A stretch of 64,000 nt of DNA, taken from UBA285 sp049970695. Lineage in GTDB: Archaea; Thermoproteota; Thermoprotei_A; Sulfolobales; Desulfurococcaceae. The translations under genes were made by a program, and so were the position numbers. Where the stretch lies: contig JBMFML010000003.1 of the NCBI GenBank assembly GCA_049970695.1, positions 62,001 through 126,000 on the forward strand, given 5' to 3'. Positions 1 to 7,885 of the stretch are shown here, one piece after another. Within the stretch, counting starts at the first letter, position 1. Each line of letters opens with the position of its first letter. The notes beneath the pieces were generated by a model, which worked only from the letters and a program-made list of their open reading frames with translations, was not told where the DNA came from and did no database searches.

Positions 1-138
1 GTAGCTTGGGCCCATTCTCCGCTGATACCTCGCACTTAGCTTTCTAACGAGATATTGAGTAAAGAGCGCTAGTGCTGTGATGAAGAGAAGCCCTGGGAAG
101 AGTAGGGCGCTTATTATGGCTTTAACCAAGTCGATCAC
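1..138 (-). CDS. mbhM: NuoH/HyfC-like membrane subunit of the [NiFe] hydrogenase (MbhM-like), cut by the window edge
   Basis: Only the first 46 codons are inside the window, read from a GTG at 138. They give a hydrophobic first helix and then the signature Q-Y-L-V-R-K-L-x-A-R-x-Q-x-R-x-G-P (residues 29-44), typical of the NuoH/EchB/HyfC/MbhM family. This subunit anchors the peripheral hydrogenase arm in the membrane and links it to the ion-translocating arm. It starts 7 bases after the stop of the preceding small subunit, so it belongs to the same operon. The gene is too short for the usual ORF length cut-off. Confidence 0.85.
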   Translation of the reverse strand, partial: MIDLVKAIISALLFPGLLFITALALFTQYLVRKLSARYQRRMGPSY

Positions 139-145
139 GAACTAC

Positions 146-508
146 TCACCTAAGTAAAGCAGGTAACGCGTATATGAGATACACGAGTATGGATATTAGT
201 AAAAGCGCTCCAAACCACGATGAAATGAACTTGTACCAGTCGTGGAGGCTACCTGTGTGCACTTTTTCGATCAGGGCTTTGTATAGCGACTTTGCAAATC
301 TCTTCATAAATCCCCAATACAGCGATGCAACACTCGGCACTATCATAGAAACAACGTCTTCTCCCTCGCCAGACAAGTAAACCGGCGTTTCCCTGGACCG
401 CTTAGACTTGAACACATAGTAGAGCACTGCTGCAACTAGAAAAACCAAGCCTAAAAGGGCTGCTGAAATTGATACGGCTTGATACGGGCTCACTTTCACG
501 GCAACCAC
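146..508 (-). CDS. Small two-helix membrane subunit of the hydrogenase (MbhI-like by position)
   Basis: This 120-residue protein has one membrane segment near residues 11-33 and a second near 98-117, separated by a hydrophilic stretch. It overlaps the end of the preceding antiporter-like gene by 13 bases and is followed directly by the NuoH-like gene. In Thermococcales mbh operons a small MbhI subunit sits next to the MbhH antiporter subunit, and this gene matches that place and size. Sequence similarity alone is too weak for me to be certain, so the assignment rests on position and topology. Confidence 0.6.
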   Translation of the reverse strand: MVAVKVSPYQAVSISAALLGLVFLVAAVLYYVFKSKRSRETPVYLSGEGEDVVSMIVPSVASLYWGFMKRFAKSLYKALIEKVHTGSLHDWYKFISSWFGALLLISILVYLIYALPALLR

Positions 509-2100
509 CTCCTTAGTTCTGGTGGTATTTCTCTAAGCGCTGCTTCTACGTAATCGCCGACGCCTACTACCAAGCTTATAGAGGCTTTTTCAAAGAAGGG
601 GGTCAAGTACCACATAAATACGCCAAGTACTAGTAGAGAAGCTGCCATAGCGAATAGCATTACTTCTACCCACATACCTTCGATATTTCTGTACGGGCCT
701 CCTATACCAAATACCGTAGACGATATCACTTTCATGTACCCTAAGAGTGATAATGCTGATATAACTATGATGAGCGCTGGGCCTAGTACAAAGCCTGCAT
801 TGGCGTATCCGAGCGCTATCAGTAGCTTGGAGTAGAAGCCTAGGAATGGCACGAAGCCTGCGAGACTGAGGAAGCAGATTATAAGAGAAGCCGCTGTTAG
901 GGGGTACTGCCTGCCCACACCACGCATTAAATCAAGATCCCTCGAATTCGAGGCATCTATGAAGACTCCGCTAATCATGAAGAGAGTTGCTTTAGCGATG
1001 CTGTGAGCTACGATATGCACTACCGCTCCCGTAATGGCAAGCTTTACTGACTCAAAACTGCCCACTAGGAATCCTGCAGATATCCCCATGTATGCTATGC
1101 CCATGTGACTTATAGTGCTGTACGCAAGTAGCCTTTTGATGTCTTTTTGTGCCATCATCATTAGCGCCCCAACCACGCCACTAACTGCTCCAAGAGCGAA
1201 TAGAGCGGCCAGCACCGTTTCGCGGTAGCCTGAGGCTATGCTATTGCTCGTAAATAGCGTGTAAAGAAATCTTGCAGACGCATAAACACCAACATTAACT
1301 ACCAGTCCTGAGAGTGCCGCCGATATCGGCGTGGGCGCTTCGGGGTGCGCATCTGGAAGCCAGAAGTGGTTAGGGACTAATGCCGACTTGTACGTGAAAA
1401 CCCAGAGGGAAAGAGAGAGTGCTAGTAAGCTAACGTACCTGAGATCTAGAGCGGTCTTCGCTCTCGAGAGCTCTGAGAGTAGTGCCATGTTGACTGTTCC
1501 AAAGCCTGCATAAAGCAAGATTACTCCTATAAAGTAGAAGACTGTGGCCACTGCACCAATTAACGCGTACTTGGCTGCCGCTTCAACGGCCTCTGATTTA
1601 TCACGGTGGTATGCAACGAGCCCGTAAGCCGAGATGCTGAGGACTTCTATCATTACGAATAAGTTAAAGGCATCGCCCGTGTAAATACAGCCTAGAAGCC
1701 CTGCTTCAAGTCCTACAAGCATTGTGTAGTACCATGAAGGGTCATCCAAGTGATGGTTATACCAGTGCGAGTAAAGCACAATTGATACCATGATAAGCGA
1801 TGTGAGGAGGCCTATTACGGCGTTAAAGGCGTCTATTTCATAGACTATGCCGAAGTGTGGCGGCCACCCACCATAGAGGTACACTAGCGGCTTGCTTTCA
1901 ACTGCTATGAGGTAGTAGAATGCCAGCGTCGAGGAAAAAGCCGCGTAGAGGCTTCCTGCAAGCGCCATTAAGAAGGGTGCCGCCTTGCTATTTCTCGTAA
2001 GTTTAGAAACGAGAGGTACTAAGAATGCTATGAGAGCGAGTACGGGAGTCAGTGCCCCAATAGCATTCAGGGTTAGTATTTTGAGTTCCACGTCTTTCAC
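496..2100 (-). CDS. mbhH: MnhD/NuoN-like proton-translocating antiporter subunit of the membrane hydrogenase (MbhH-like)
   Basis: A 534-residue polytopic membrane protein with about 14 predicted helices. It carries typical NuoM/NuoN/MrpD features: F-K-S-A-L-V-P-N-H-F-W-L-P-D-A-H-P-E-A-P-T-P-I-S around residues 240-260 and K-D-I-K-R-L-L-A-Y-S-T-I-S-H near 320. The conserved lysines and glutamate form the ion path. In an MBH complex this subunit translocates ions, driven by electron flow from ferredoxin to protons. It starts immediately at the stop of the MnhE-like gene. Only one large antiporter subunit is visible, as in MBH complexes, rather than the two found in MBX/MBS operons. Confidence 0.9.
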   Translation of the reverse strand: MKDVELKILTLNAIGALTPVLALIAFLVPLVSKLTRNSKAAPFLMALAGSLYAAFSSTLAFYYLIAVESKPLVYLYGGWPPHFGIVYEIDAFNAVIGLLTSLIMVSIVLYSHWYNHHLDDPSWYYTMLVGLEAGLLGCIYTGDAFNLFVMIEVLSISAYGLVAYHRDKSEAVEAAAKYALIGAVATVFYFIGVILLYAGFGTVNMALLSELSRAKTALDLRYVSLLALSLSLWVFTYKSALVPNHFWLPDAHPEAPTPISAALSGLVVNVGVYASARFLYTLFTSNSIASGYRETVLAALFALGAVSGVVGALMMMAQKDIKRLLAYSTISHMGIAYMGISAGFLVGSFESVKLAITGAVVHIVAHSIAKATLFMISGVFIDASNSRDLDLMRGVGRQYPLTAASLIICFLSLAGFVPFLGFYSKLLIALGYANAGFVLGPALIIVISALSLLGYMKVISSTVFGIGGPYRNIEGMWVEVMLFAMAASLLVLGVFMWYLTPFFEKASISLVVGVGDYVEAALREIPPELRRWLP

Positions 2101-2613
2101 CTAGTCGAATATTTTCTTCGCGTACTTCTCAAAGTCCTCGAAAATGCGCTTCTTAGCCTCCATGGGTTCCAGTGTAACCGCGTAGATCCAGTGAATGTAA
2201 AAAACCTTTCTCTTCTCGTCTACTTCGACAACCACTGTTCCGGGAGTGTTGGTGATGCTGCATGCCACTGCCGTAATGGCGTAATCTGATGTAACTGTGT
2301 ATGGTGCTTCAACTATAGCCGGCATTACGGGCACCTTTGGGTGGAGTATCCTCTTAATCACGTCAACGTGCGCCATTGTCTCGTAGTAAAAGAAGTACTT
2401 AACTGCATATACTGTTGCGTAAAACCACCTTATGGGGTTTAGCGCCTTAGCTGGGTTTTTAATCGTAATACCTGAAAATAGCGCCGCTACGACTATTCCG
2501 GTAAGAGCGCCCGTTACTAGGTCGTATGCCGAGGTGCTCCCAGTGTAAACTATGTACATAACGAAGGCGAAGACCGCTACTAAGAAAAAGCTCGTTAAAC
2601 TCTTCAAGCACAT
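2101..2613 (-). CDS. mbhA: MnhE-like antiporter subunit (MbhA-like)
   Basis: A 170-residue protein with three N-terminal membrane helices and a cytoplasmic C-terminal domain. The motif S-I-T-N-T-P-G-T-V-V-V-E-V (about 120-132) is the hallmark of MnhE/MrpE subunits. It overlaps the MnhC-like gene by one base and abuts the MnhD-like gene, so all three are translationally linked. In MBH complexes this subunit belongs to the Mrp-derived ion-translocating part. In Pyrococcus mbhA is the first gene of the operon, whereas here it lies in the middle, so the gene order is rearranged. Confidence 0.88.
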   Translation of the reverse strand: MCLKSLTSFFLVAVFAFVMYIVYTGSTSAYDLVTGALTGIVVAALFSGITIKNPAKALNPIRWFYATVYAVKYFFYYETMAHVDVIKRILHPKVPVMPAIVEAPYTVTSDYAITAVACSITNTPGTVVVEVDEKRKVFYIHWIYAVTLEPMEAKKRIFEDFEKYAKKIFD

Positions 2614-3011
2614 CAGCCTCTAAGCTTCTTTATCTCCCTCATGTCAAGCGTTTTGTAGTGTCCATAAAGTACATACCCCAGGAATACCAAGAATAGAACA
2701 ACAGCGAGGCCTATGACTATTGCTGTCAATACAAGTGCTTGAGGTAGCGGGTCTACAGCTCTTGCTGTAAACTCCCTAATCGCGTCTTTCTCTAGCTCCA
2801 CGAGAACAGGCACTCTTGGGGACCCGAGCGCCGTCCACCTCCTGTAGCCTAAATATATCGCGAAAGTATTTGCTGTGTCAGAGAGTATCGTTAAGGCAAT
2901 TAATTTCTTGATGTAGTGCGGCTTGAAGAAGACGCCATAAAGTGCTATAGCTATATTTGCGAAGAGGGCCGCGAGAACTATTGATAGTAAGTACGTATTT
3001 AGGAATTCCAC
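2613..3011 (-). CDS. mbhG: MnhC/NuoK-like antiporter subunit (MbhG-like)
   Basis: A 132-residue protein with three predicted membrane helices and the NuoK/MnhC signature D-P-L-P-Q-A-L-V-L-T-A-I-V-I at about 92-105. It overlaps the MnhE-like gene by one base. In Mrp-type modules this subunit packs against the MnhD-like subunit and carries conserved acidic residues of the ion path. Between helices 2 and 3 there is an unusually long hydrophilic loop (about residues 55-85), a minor oddity compared with short NuoK proteins. Confidence 0.88.
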   Translation of the reverse strand: MEFLNTYLLSIVLAALFANIAIALYGVFFKPHYIKKLIALTILSDTANTFAIYLGYRRWTALGSPRVPVLVELEKDAIREFTARAVDPLPQALVLTAIVIGLAVVLFLVFLGYVLYGHYKTLDMREIKKLRG

Positions 3012-3013
3012 AA

Positions 3014-3808
3014 TTATTCACCTTTGCCAAATTTCATTAATACGACAACTACAAAGGCCATGGAGAACCCGGCTGCAACGGCCAGCATTTCAAAGAAATT
3101 GAAAAACCAGAGCGTGCCGCTAATTAAGGCGCCACTTATCTCAGCAGGCATGCTAATAGGTGCACCCGGCTTAATCATGTTTTGAAAAACGTAGGCAAAA
3201 CTGCCTCGTAGTAGTGCTATCATGAAGAGCGCTACGCTAGTAAGGCCTATACCAGCTAAACCTAAGCTTCTCAAGACGAGCATTTTCGACGGTGTAACTC
3301 CGCGCTCAAGCACGAAGTACACCGAAAATATTACAATGAAGATCATGGGCGCAACAGCTATTACAGATCCACCCTGGAAGCCTCCGCCAGGAGTTAGGTG
3401 TCCATGGAGTCCTATAGAAACCCCTACGGCAATTATAACGGGGGCTGTTAGTTTAGTAACGGACTTTACTACAAGTGAAAGCCCCTCGCCCTTAAACTGT
3501 GGAGTTTCTCTGTAGAGACCGCGAGCTAGCGCCATGCCTGCTATTAAGGCTAAGAAGAACACGGCTGTCTCGAATAGCGTATCTAGCCCTCTGAAGTCCC
3601 ACACTATTGATGTGACGGCTTCTGGCGACATTGCAGTATATTCTCTGAGGTCAAAGGGGTTGTAAGCCGCATAGAGGTAGAACTCTGCAACCTTCCTGAC
3701 CGCCGTGCTCGGAATTATATTCTCGTAAGCTACGGCAATTAATAGTGCTAGTGCGAGTACTACTACAGTTATTACTACGATCTCAATGGACCTCATTCCT
3801 TCTCCCAC
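3014..3808 (-). CDS. Fused MbhE + MnhB-like (MbhF) antiporter subunit
   Basis: This 264-residue protein joins two subunits that are separate genes in Thermococcus. The N-terminal part has D-F-R-G-L-D-T-L-F-E-T (about 71-81), typical of MbhE. The C-terminal part has G-H-L-T-P-G-G-G-F-Q-G-G (about 134-145), the MnhB/MrpB signature. It overlaps the MbhD-like gene upstream by 16 bases and lies 2 bases before the MnhC-like gene. The ATG at 3796 is an alternative start that would shorten the overlap. Fusions of this kind are known in MrpA/B families, so the order of domains is expected. Confidence 0.85.
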   Translation of the reverse strand: MGEGMRSIEIVVITVVVLALALLIAVAYENIIPSTAVRKVAEFYLYAAYNPFDLREYTAMSPEAVTSIVWDFRGLDTLFETAVFFLALIAGMALARGLYRETPQFKGEGLSLVVKSVTKLTAPVIIAVGVSIGLHGHLTPGGGFQGGSVIAVAPMIFIVIFSVYFVLERGVTPSKMLVLRSLGLAGIGLTSVALFMIALLRGSFAYVFQNMIKPGAPISMPAEISGALISGTLWFFNFFEMLAVAAGFSMAFVVVVLMKFGKGE

Positions 3809-4071
3809 CTCTCAGTCTTACTAATAAGCACTATGAGAACTCCAGGAACAAGGCCTACCGCAACCGGTATGTAAACTAATACTATGTCGGGTGCCGCAAG
3901 CAGGTAGTAGAGTATGGAGTAAAAACCGCTCTGCAAAGCGCTGTATACTACTGCTCTAATCAGGTCTCTCTCTTTAACTGCCATGTAAGTAGCTATGGTT
4001 GAGAGCACGCTTGCTAAGGCCATCGCTAAGTAGACTGGGGTTTCGCCTGAAATCACCGCGGTCACCCACAT
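3793..4071 (-). CDS. mbhD: MbhD-like antiporter subunit (MrpA C-terminal type, DUF4040)
   Basis: A 92-residue protein with three membrane helices. The run A-V-K-E-R-D-L-I-R-A-V-V-Y-S-A-L (about 30-45) followed by A-P-D-I-V-L-V-Y-I-P-V-A-V-G-L matches the MbhD / MrpA C-terminal family, whose usual motif is A-P-D-V-A-x-x-E-A-x-V-G. It overlaps both neighbours by 10-16 bases. It is one of the Mrp-derived subunits that couple the hydrogenase to ion transport. Confidence 0.82.
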   Translation of the reverse strand: MWVTAVISGETPVYLAMALASVLSTIATYMAVKERDLIRAVVYSALQSGFYSILYYLLAAPDIVLVYIPVAVGLVPGVLIVLISKTERWEKE

Positions 4072-4445
4072 AGCTCCGGGTCTAGCTTATCGGCTAAGCA
4101 TGGTTGCACGCGCGCTACTTTAGCCTTGTGAACTCCTCGTGCAAGCGCGTGAGAACCCGCTGGAGCTAGGATCAATATTATTAGTGCTGCAACGAAGCTT
4201 GCGCCTGCAATGAACCACCTCTGCGCTCCGAGGTCCTCGAGAGTTATTGCAATGAGCGAGGCGCCTACTAGGGGGTAAACAGCCCCCCATATTGTTCCAA
4301 CGGTTGCCGCGTGCAGTCTCAAGTAGAAGTTTTTGAATCTGTGAAAGCCTATAGCAGACACCACGCTCGCGAACGCCCCTAGAATTAGCAGAGCAGATCC
4401 TATAACCCGCAGTATCGTTACCAAAGCACTAAGCACCCATATCAC
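4062..4445 (-). CDS. mbhC: MnhG-like antiporter subunit (MbhC-like)
   Basis: The conserved part has F-H-R-F-K-N-F-Y-L-R-L-H-A-A-T-V-G-T, the MnhG/MrpG signature, inside a three-helix membrane protein. An ATG exists at 4484, but I chose the GTG at 4445: family members start directly with the first membrane helix, and a GGGGTG stretch fits there. That start overlaps the MnhF-like gene by 17 bases; the longer start would overlap it by 56. The tail after the last helix (about 25 residues, two Cys) is longer than usual. Confidence 0.82.
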   Translation of the reverse strand: MIWVLSALVTILRVIGSALLILGAFASVVSAIGFHRFKNFYLRLHAATVGTIWGAVYPLVGASLIAITLEDLGAQRWFIAGASFVAALIILILAPAGSHALARGVHKAKVARVQPCLADKLDPELCG

Positions 4446-4704
4446 CCCGCTCAAGGTACTTGGCAACGTATATGTCCAGCGCATAAACCCACAGAGCCAG
4501 TGGTATCGCAGCTACTACTAGAAGAGGTTCTTTCAAGTACATTGAGAATAATACAAACAGTACAACAGTAATGTACGTTATAGTGTCAATAGCTAAGACC
4601 TGGTCTCCTATTGTAGGACCCTTTAGCGCTATCCAGGTGAGCAGTATTATTGATATCAAGTAAGCTGCTATCGTGATCAGCATTATTTCTGTAATCACGT
4701 TCAC
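4429..4704 (-). CDS. mbhB: MnhF-like antiporter subunit (MbhB-like)
   Basis: A 91-residue protein with three membrane helices and the family motif G-P-T-I-G-D-Q-V-L-A-I-D-T (about 29-41); the Asp in the second helix is typical of MnhF/MrpF. It overlaps the polyferredoxin gene by 4 bases and the MnhG-like gene downstream. It is part of the ion-translocating module of the hydrogenase. Confidence 0.85.
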   Translation of the reverse strand: MNVITEIMLITIAAYLISIILLTWIALKGPTIGDQVLAIDTITYITVVLFVLFSMYLKEPLLVVAAIPLALWVYALDIYVAKYLERGDMGA

Positions 4705-5096
4705 GACACCTTTTTCAACGTGCTGAGCGAGTATTCTGCCGAGTCGGGTTTAGTGCCTCCAGCTATATCAAACTTGCTAGTCGTTACATAGGCGTTGAAC
4801 GGGCATATCTTAACACACCTATAGCAATACACGCACTTTGAGTAGTCTATTAGCGGGTATACTTTACGAGGATTAATGCTGGGTACTTCGTAGCCTTGAG
4901 GTATTGGAACCATTTTTATGGCGTCAGCTGGGCACTCGAGAGCGCAGAGAGAGCAGCCGGTACACTTCTTTAAGTCTGCGAATTGCACGCCCCTTGAGTC
5001 CTCTTCAATCGCCGTTTTTTCGCGGGGGAATTGCACGGTTGCCGGCTTTGCAAACAAGTTTCTCAACGCCAAACCGAGCAGCCTAGGCCTTCTCAA
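4701..5096 (-). CDS. mbhN: NuoI-like 2x[4Fe-4S] ferredoxin subunit of the hydrogenase (MbhN-like)
   Basis: A 131-residue protein with two complete ferredoxin motifs: Cys45, 48, 51 and 55, and Cys88, 91, 94 and 98. These would bind two [4Fe-4S] clusters that pass electrons from reduced ferredoxin to the NuoB-like subunit. The gene starts inside the end of the NuoD-like gene (4-base overlap), so the two are translationally coupled. In Pyrococcus mbhN is the last gene of the operon; here it follows mbhL and precedes the antiporter subunits. Confidence 0.9.
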   Translation of the reverse strand: MRRPRLLGLALRNLFAKPATVQFPREKTAIEEDSRGVQFADLKKCTGCSLCALECPADAIKMVPIPQGYEVPSINPRKVYPLIDYSKCVYCYRCVKICPFNAYVTTSKFDIAGGTKPDSAEYSLSTLKKVS

Positions 5097-6301
5097 GCCT
5101 TACCACCAGCCAGCTCCTTGAACGTGAGCTTGTAGCTCAGTTTCTTCTCCAAGTCTATTACGGTTACTCTCTCCATGCACGAGATACAGGGGTCTAACGA
5201 TGTCAGTATTACCGGGACGTCTGCTAGGCTATATCCAAGGTACATGAATGCGGAGTTTATTATGTTGTTAAAGCTGGGCGTGCGAATCTTTACCCTGTAG
5301 GGCATTTGGCTCTTGCCATCGCTCATGACGTAGTAAGTCAACTCGCCTCTTTGCGCTTCAACCCTGGCGTACGCCTCGCCTGGGGGTATTATGCGCGGCA
5401 ACCTCCTCTCGTCTGGAACAGGGTTGCCATCTGACGGAAGCTTCTCGAGCACGTAGAGCGATATGTTAATAGATTCTAGTACTTCATCCCACCTAACCAT
5501 CATTCGAGCCCATGAGTCTCCTTCCGACCTTACAACAACGTTGAAGGGGGTTTCGCCGTATGCGTCGTACTTATCACTTGCCCTGCTGTCTATTTTGACG
5601 CCAGAGGCCCTGGCTACGGGTCCTACTAAGCTGTGACTAGTTGCATCAGTATACTTTATACGGCCTACGTCTACGAGCCTCTTGGTGATTGTCTCGTCTT
5701 CTTCGAAGACCTTCTTGTAGTACTCGACTCGAGGCCTTAGCTTGAGCAAAAGGTCTCTCAGTCTATCTCTCTTGACCTCGTCTATATCCCTACGTACTCC
5801 ACCTACCATCATGTAGTCTGCAAGAACCCTGTTGCCAGTTAGTATCTCCTTAGCTTTCATCACTTTTTCTCTATCTAGCATTATTTGCATGAACAAATTT
5901 TCAAACCCAATTATTTCAGCCATTACAGCGTTTATGAGCATGTGGCTGTGAAGCCTTTCAAGTTCCATTGCGAGTACCCGCAAGTACTTGGCTCTATTAG
6001 GCGGCTCGACGCCGAGCAGGTATTCCAGTGCCCTCACGTAGCAGTTCGCGTGAACGGCATTACAAATGCCGCAAACACGTCCCACGATAAAGATGTCTCT
6101 ATAATACGTGTTCTTTTCGCAGAGTTTCTCTATGCCTCTGTGGTTATAGCCTGTATTTATCTCCACTCTTACAACTTCTTCGCCGTCTGCATAGACCTTT
6201 AGCATTACGGGCTCGTGAAGAGCGGGGTGTTGAGGGCCTATCGGTATCTCGGCTGATATTACGGGTATCTCAACGACCTTAGTAACTGCCATGTTATACA
6301 C
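5093..6301 (-). CDS. mbhL: [NiFe] hydrogenase large subunit, NuoD-like (MbhL-like)
   Basis: This 402-residue protein is the catalytic subunit. Both cysteine pairs that hold the Ni-Fe centre are present: C77-G-I-C80 near the N-terminus and D-P-C372-I-S-C375 at the C-terminus. True NuoD proteins have lost these. All four cysteines suggest a working hydrogen-evolving group 4 hydrogenase rather than an MBX/MBS sulfane reductase, whose NiFe site is degraded. There is a C-terminal extension of about 25 residues after the last Cys, the region where maturation proteases cut. The ATG at 6292 is an alternative start. Overlaps its neighbours by 4-8 bases. Confidence 0.93.
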   Translation of the reverse strand: MYNMAVTKVVEIPVISAEIPIGPQHPALHEPVMLKVYADGEEVVRVEINTGYNHRGIEKLCEKNTYYRDIFIVGRVCGICNAVHANCYVRALEYLLGVEPPNRAKYLRVLAMELERLHSHMLINAVMAEIIGFENLFMQIMLDREKVMKAKEILTGNRVLADYMMVGGVRRDIDEVKRDRLRDLLLKLRPRVEYYKKVFEEDETITKRLVDVGRIKYTDATSHSLVGPVARASGVKIDSRASDKYDAYGETPFNVVVRSEGDSWARMMVRWDEVLESINISLYVLEKLPSDGNPVPDERRLPRIIPPGEAYARVEAQRGELTYYVMSDGKSQMPYRVKIRTPSFNNIINSAFMYLGYSLADVPVILTSLDPCISCMERVTVIDLEKKLSYKLTFKELAGGKA

Positions 6302-6743
6302 CGCTGTCTTTTCTAAGCGGGTAGACCCCTCTCTGTGCTATGTCTATTGGCACGAAAAAGCCTCGCTTCAGGAATGGATTGCCCTTAAAGACCACTCCAA
6401 GCAAGTCGTGGGTTTCACACTCACCTGAGAGCGCGCCTGGGACTATATCGACAATACTGTCAATTATTGGGTTTTCTCTAGGTACGTAAGTCCTTAAAAC
6501 CGCAGTTTCCTCCTCGGGTAGCAGTACAATGTAATAGTCGAGCCTTATTTTTCCTTCGCTGGGTAAATCTGTACCAACTATTGTCGAGAGGTAGAAGCCT
6601 TCGTATCCGAATTTTTCAATTAATTCCTTGAATATTTTTTTCACGTCTTCGGGCTTAACAACGAACACTTTTCTATTTGGCTTAATGAGTCCTTTTTCGA
6701 GAGCGTGGCTCTCCAGTACTTCGTACTTGCTACTCGCAGCCAT
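6294..6743 (-). CDS. mbhK: NuoC-like subunit of the hydrogenase (MbhK-like)
   Basis: A 149-residue soluble protein of the NuoC/HycE N-terminal (30 kDa) family. The signature is at the C-terminus, with E-T-H-D-L-L-G-V-V-F-K-G-N-P and later R-G-V-Y-P-L-R-K-D. This subunit packs next to the NuoD-like catalytic subunit in the peripheral arm and has no cofactor of its own. It overlaps the NuoB-like gene by 14 bases and the NuoD-like gene by 8. Confidence 0.9.
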   Translation of the reverse strand: MAASSKYEVLESHALEKGLIKPNRKVFVVKPEDVKKIFKELIEKFGYEGFYLSTIVGTDLPSEGKIRLDYYIVLLPEEETAVLRTYVPRENPIIDSIVDIVPGALSGECETHDLLGVVFKGNPFLKRGFFVPIDIAQRGVYPLRKDSGV

Positions 6744-7197
6744 GGCTTGTCGCCCTCCCCTCCGCTATCATGTTCAGTAACTTGATAATGCCATCAAGTA
6801 TTGCTTCGGGACGCGGTGGACAGCCGGGAACGTAGACGTCTACTGGTACAACTTTATCAGCACCACCAAGTACGCTGTAGGACTTTGCGAAAACGCCACC
6901 ACTACAAGCGCACGCTCCAACCGCTATTACAAACTTCGGGCATGCCATTTGCTCATACAGCCTTTTAAGCCTCTCAGCAGCCTTCTTAGTCACAGCGCCT
7001 GTCACAACTAGAATGTCTCCGTGTCTAATACTAGGCGCGAGTTTCACTCCAAACCTCTCTGGATCATACAACGGTGTTATGGATGCTAAGACTTCTATAT
7101 CGCAGCCATTACACGCACCAGTATTAAAGTGAATGAGCCATGGGCTATACCTAATTACCTTGTAATCGCGCCTTCTTTCTACGCGTTGAACGGTCAT
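6730..7197 (-). CDS. mbhJ: [NiFe] hydrogenase small subunit, NuoB-like (MbhJ-like); first gene of the operon
   Basis: From the ATG at 7197 this is a 155-residue NuoB-family protein with Cys29, Cys32, Cys96 or 98, and Cys126 (G-C-P-P-R-P), the ligands of the proximal [4Fe-4S] cluster. The same reading frame stays open for another 107 codons upstream, but that stretch shows no NuoB similarity, so I chose the internal ATG. A TATA-like box at 7237-7244 lies about 40 bases upstream, which fits a promoter for the whole operon down to position 1. Confidence 0.9.
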   Translation of the reverse strand: MTVQRVERRRDYKVIRYSPWLIHFNTGACNGCDIEVLASITPLYDPERFGVKLAPSIRHGDILVVTGAVTKKAAERLKRLYEQMACPKFVIAVGACACSGGVFAKSYSVLGGADKVVPVDVYVPGCPPRPEAILDGIIKLLNMIAEGRATSHGCE

Positions 7198-7236
7198 AAG
7201 CACTAATACACCACTTGACTGTACACGCAAGCCTGA

Positions 7237-7244
7237 GTTTATAA
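7237..7244 (-). promoter_or_regulatory. TATA box of the hydrogenase operon
   Basis: On the minus strand this reads TTATAAAC, 40 bases before the mbhJ start. Archaeal transcription would begin about 25 bases downstream, near 7213, giving a short leader. It is the TATA-like stretch nearest to mbhJ. Confidence 0.5.
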
Positions 7245-7558
7245 GATCCCTCTGTACTTTTATTGTAATTTTACATAGCACAAAAAGTCTGTGCGGTTCT
7301 TCGCGAAAGCGTGGCTTTACATTGCCACTTAGTAATAGTAGTTGCTTTAAAGTTGCTTTAAAATGCAAGCTGGGCCTTATAGTGGTGCTCAACTCTTGCT
7401 TAAAGTTGCCGCTTTTTAACCAGGAAACCCTGGGTTTGCGAAGCCTGGAGAGGGTGCCAAGTATAAATATAACTGCGTTATTATACTTTACTTGGCTGTG
7501 TTGCAATAGGCACAACATCTCAAGGTGACTTACTACGAAACCGCGCTGCGAGGTCTTC
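7245..7558. promoter_or_regulatory. Intergenic control region between the hydrogenase operon and the divergent regulator
   Basis: I see no convincing gene here. It holds a perfect tandem repeat of GTTGCTTTAAA (7341-7351 and 7352-7362), a related TTAAAGTTGC further on (around 7400), a palindrome TTCGCGAA (7300-7307), and an inverted repeat GCCAAGTA/TACTTGGC (7456-7463 and 7489-7496). The inverted repeat encloses AT-rich TATA-like DNA that could serve the plus-strand regulator. Repeats of this kind between a regulator and its divergent target usually mark operators. Confidence 0.5.
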
Positions 7559-7879
7559 GTGAGGCACTTATTGCCCGCAATAAGGGCTTACTTGTCTCGC
7601 GAATTAGTGGTCAAGTATGGGCTTTCGCAGTTCAGGGTAGCAAAAATCTTGGGAATAAAGCAGCCAGCCGTGAATTACGCAGTAAGTGGGAAGAGGTCTA
7701 CGAAGTACCTCGGGCTAATTGACAGTATAAATGGCCTTAAGAAGTTCCTCGATGAAATTGCAGAGAGCATTGCAAGGGGATACGACTTCGACCACTGCTA
7801 CATCTGCAGAAAAATATACGAAGACGAGAAGTTGAGAACTCTATTTTTCCAAGCCATGTCTGCAGAAGGCTCTTGCTGA
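7559..7879 (+). CDS. HTH transcriptional regulator with C-terminal CxxC, divergent from the hydrogenase operon
   Basis: A 106-residue protein. Residues 15-45 form a helix-turn-helix of the XRE/COG2522 kind (L-S-Q-F-R-V-A-K-I-L-G-I-K-Q-P-A-V-N-Y). A short helical part and then C-Y-I-C follow near residues 80-84, with a final Cys at the C-terminus. The GTG start is preceded by GAGGT at good spacing. Archaeal proteins of this type are predicted regulators. The cysteine pair could sense redox state or bind metal. Because it is divergent from the hydrogenase genes it may control them, but that is inference. Confidence 0.75.
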   Translation: MRHLLPAIRAYLSRELVVKYGLSQFRVAKILGIKQPAVNYAVSGKRSTKYLGLIDSINGLKKFLDEIAESIARGYDFDHCYICRKIYEDEKLRTLFFQAMSAEGSC

Positions 7880-7885
7880 GCCCTG

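Noticed and set aside
7198..7518. 107-codon open extension upstream of mbhJ, making a 262-residue protein
   Set aside because: The extra part shows no NuoB-like sequence, and a promoter and a good internal ATG fit the family start. The open frame is probably chance.
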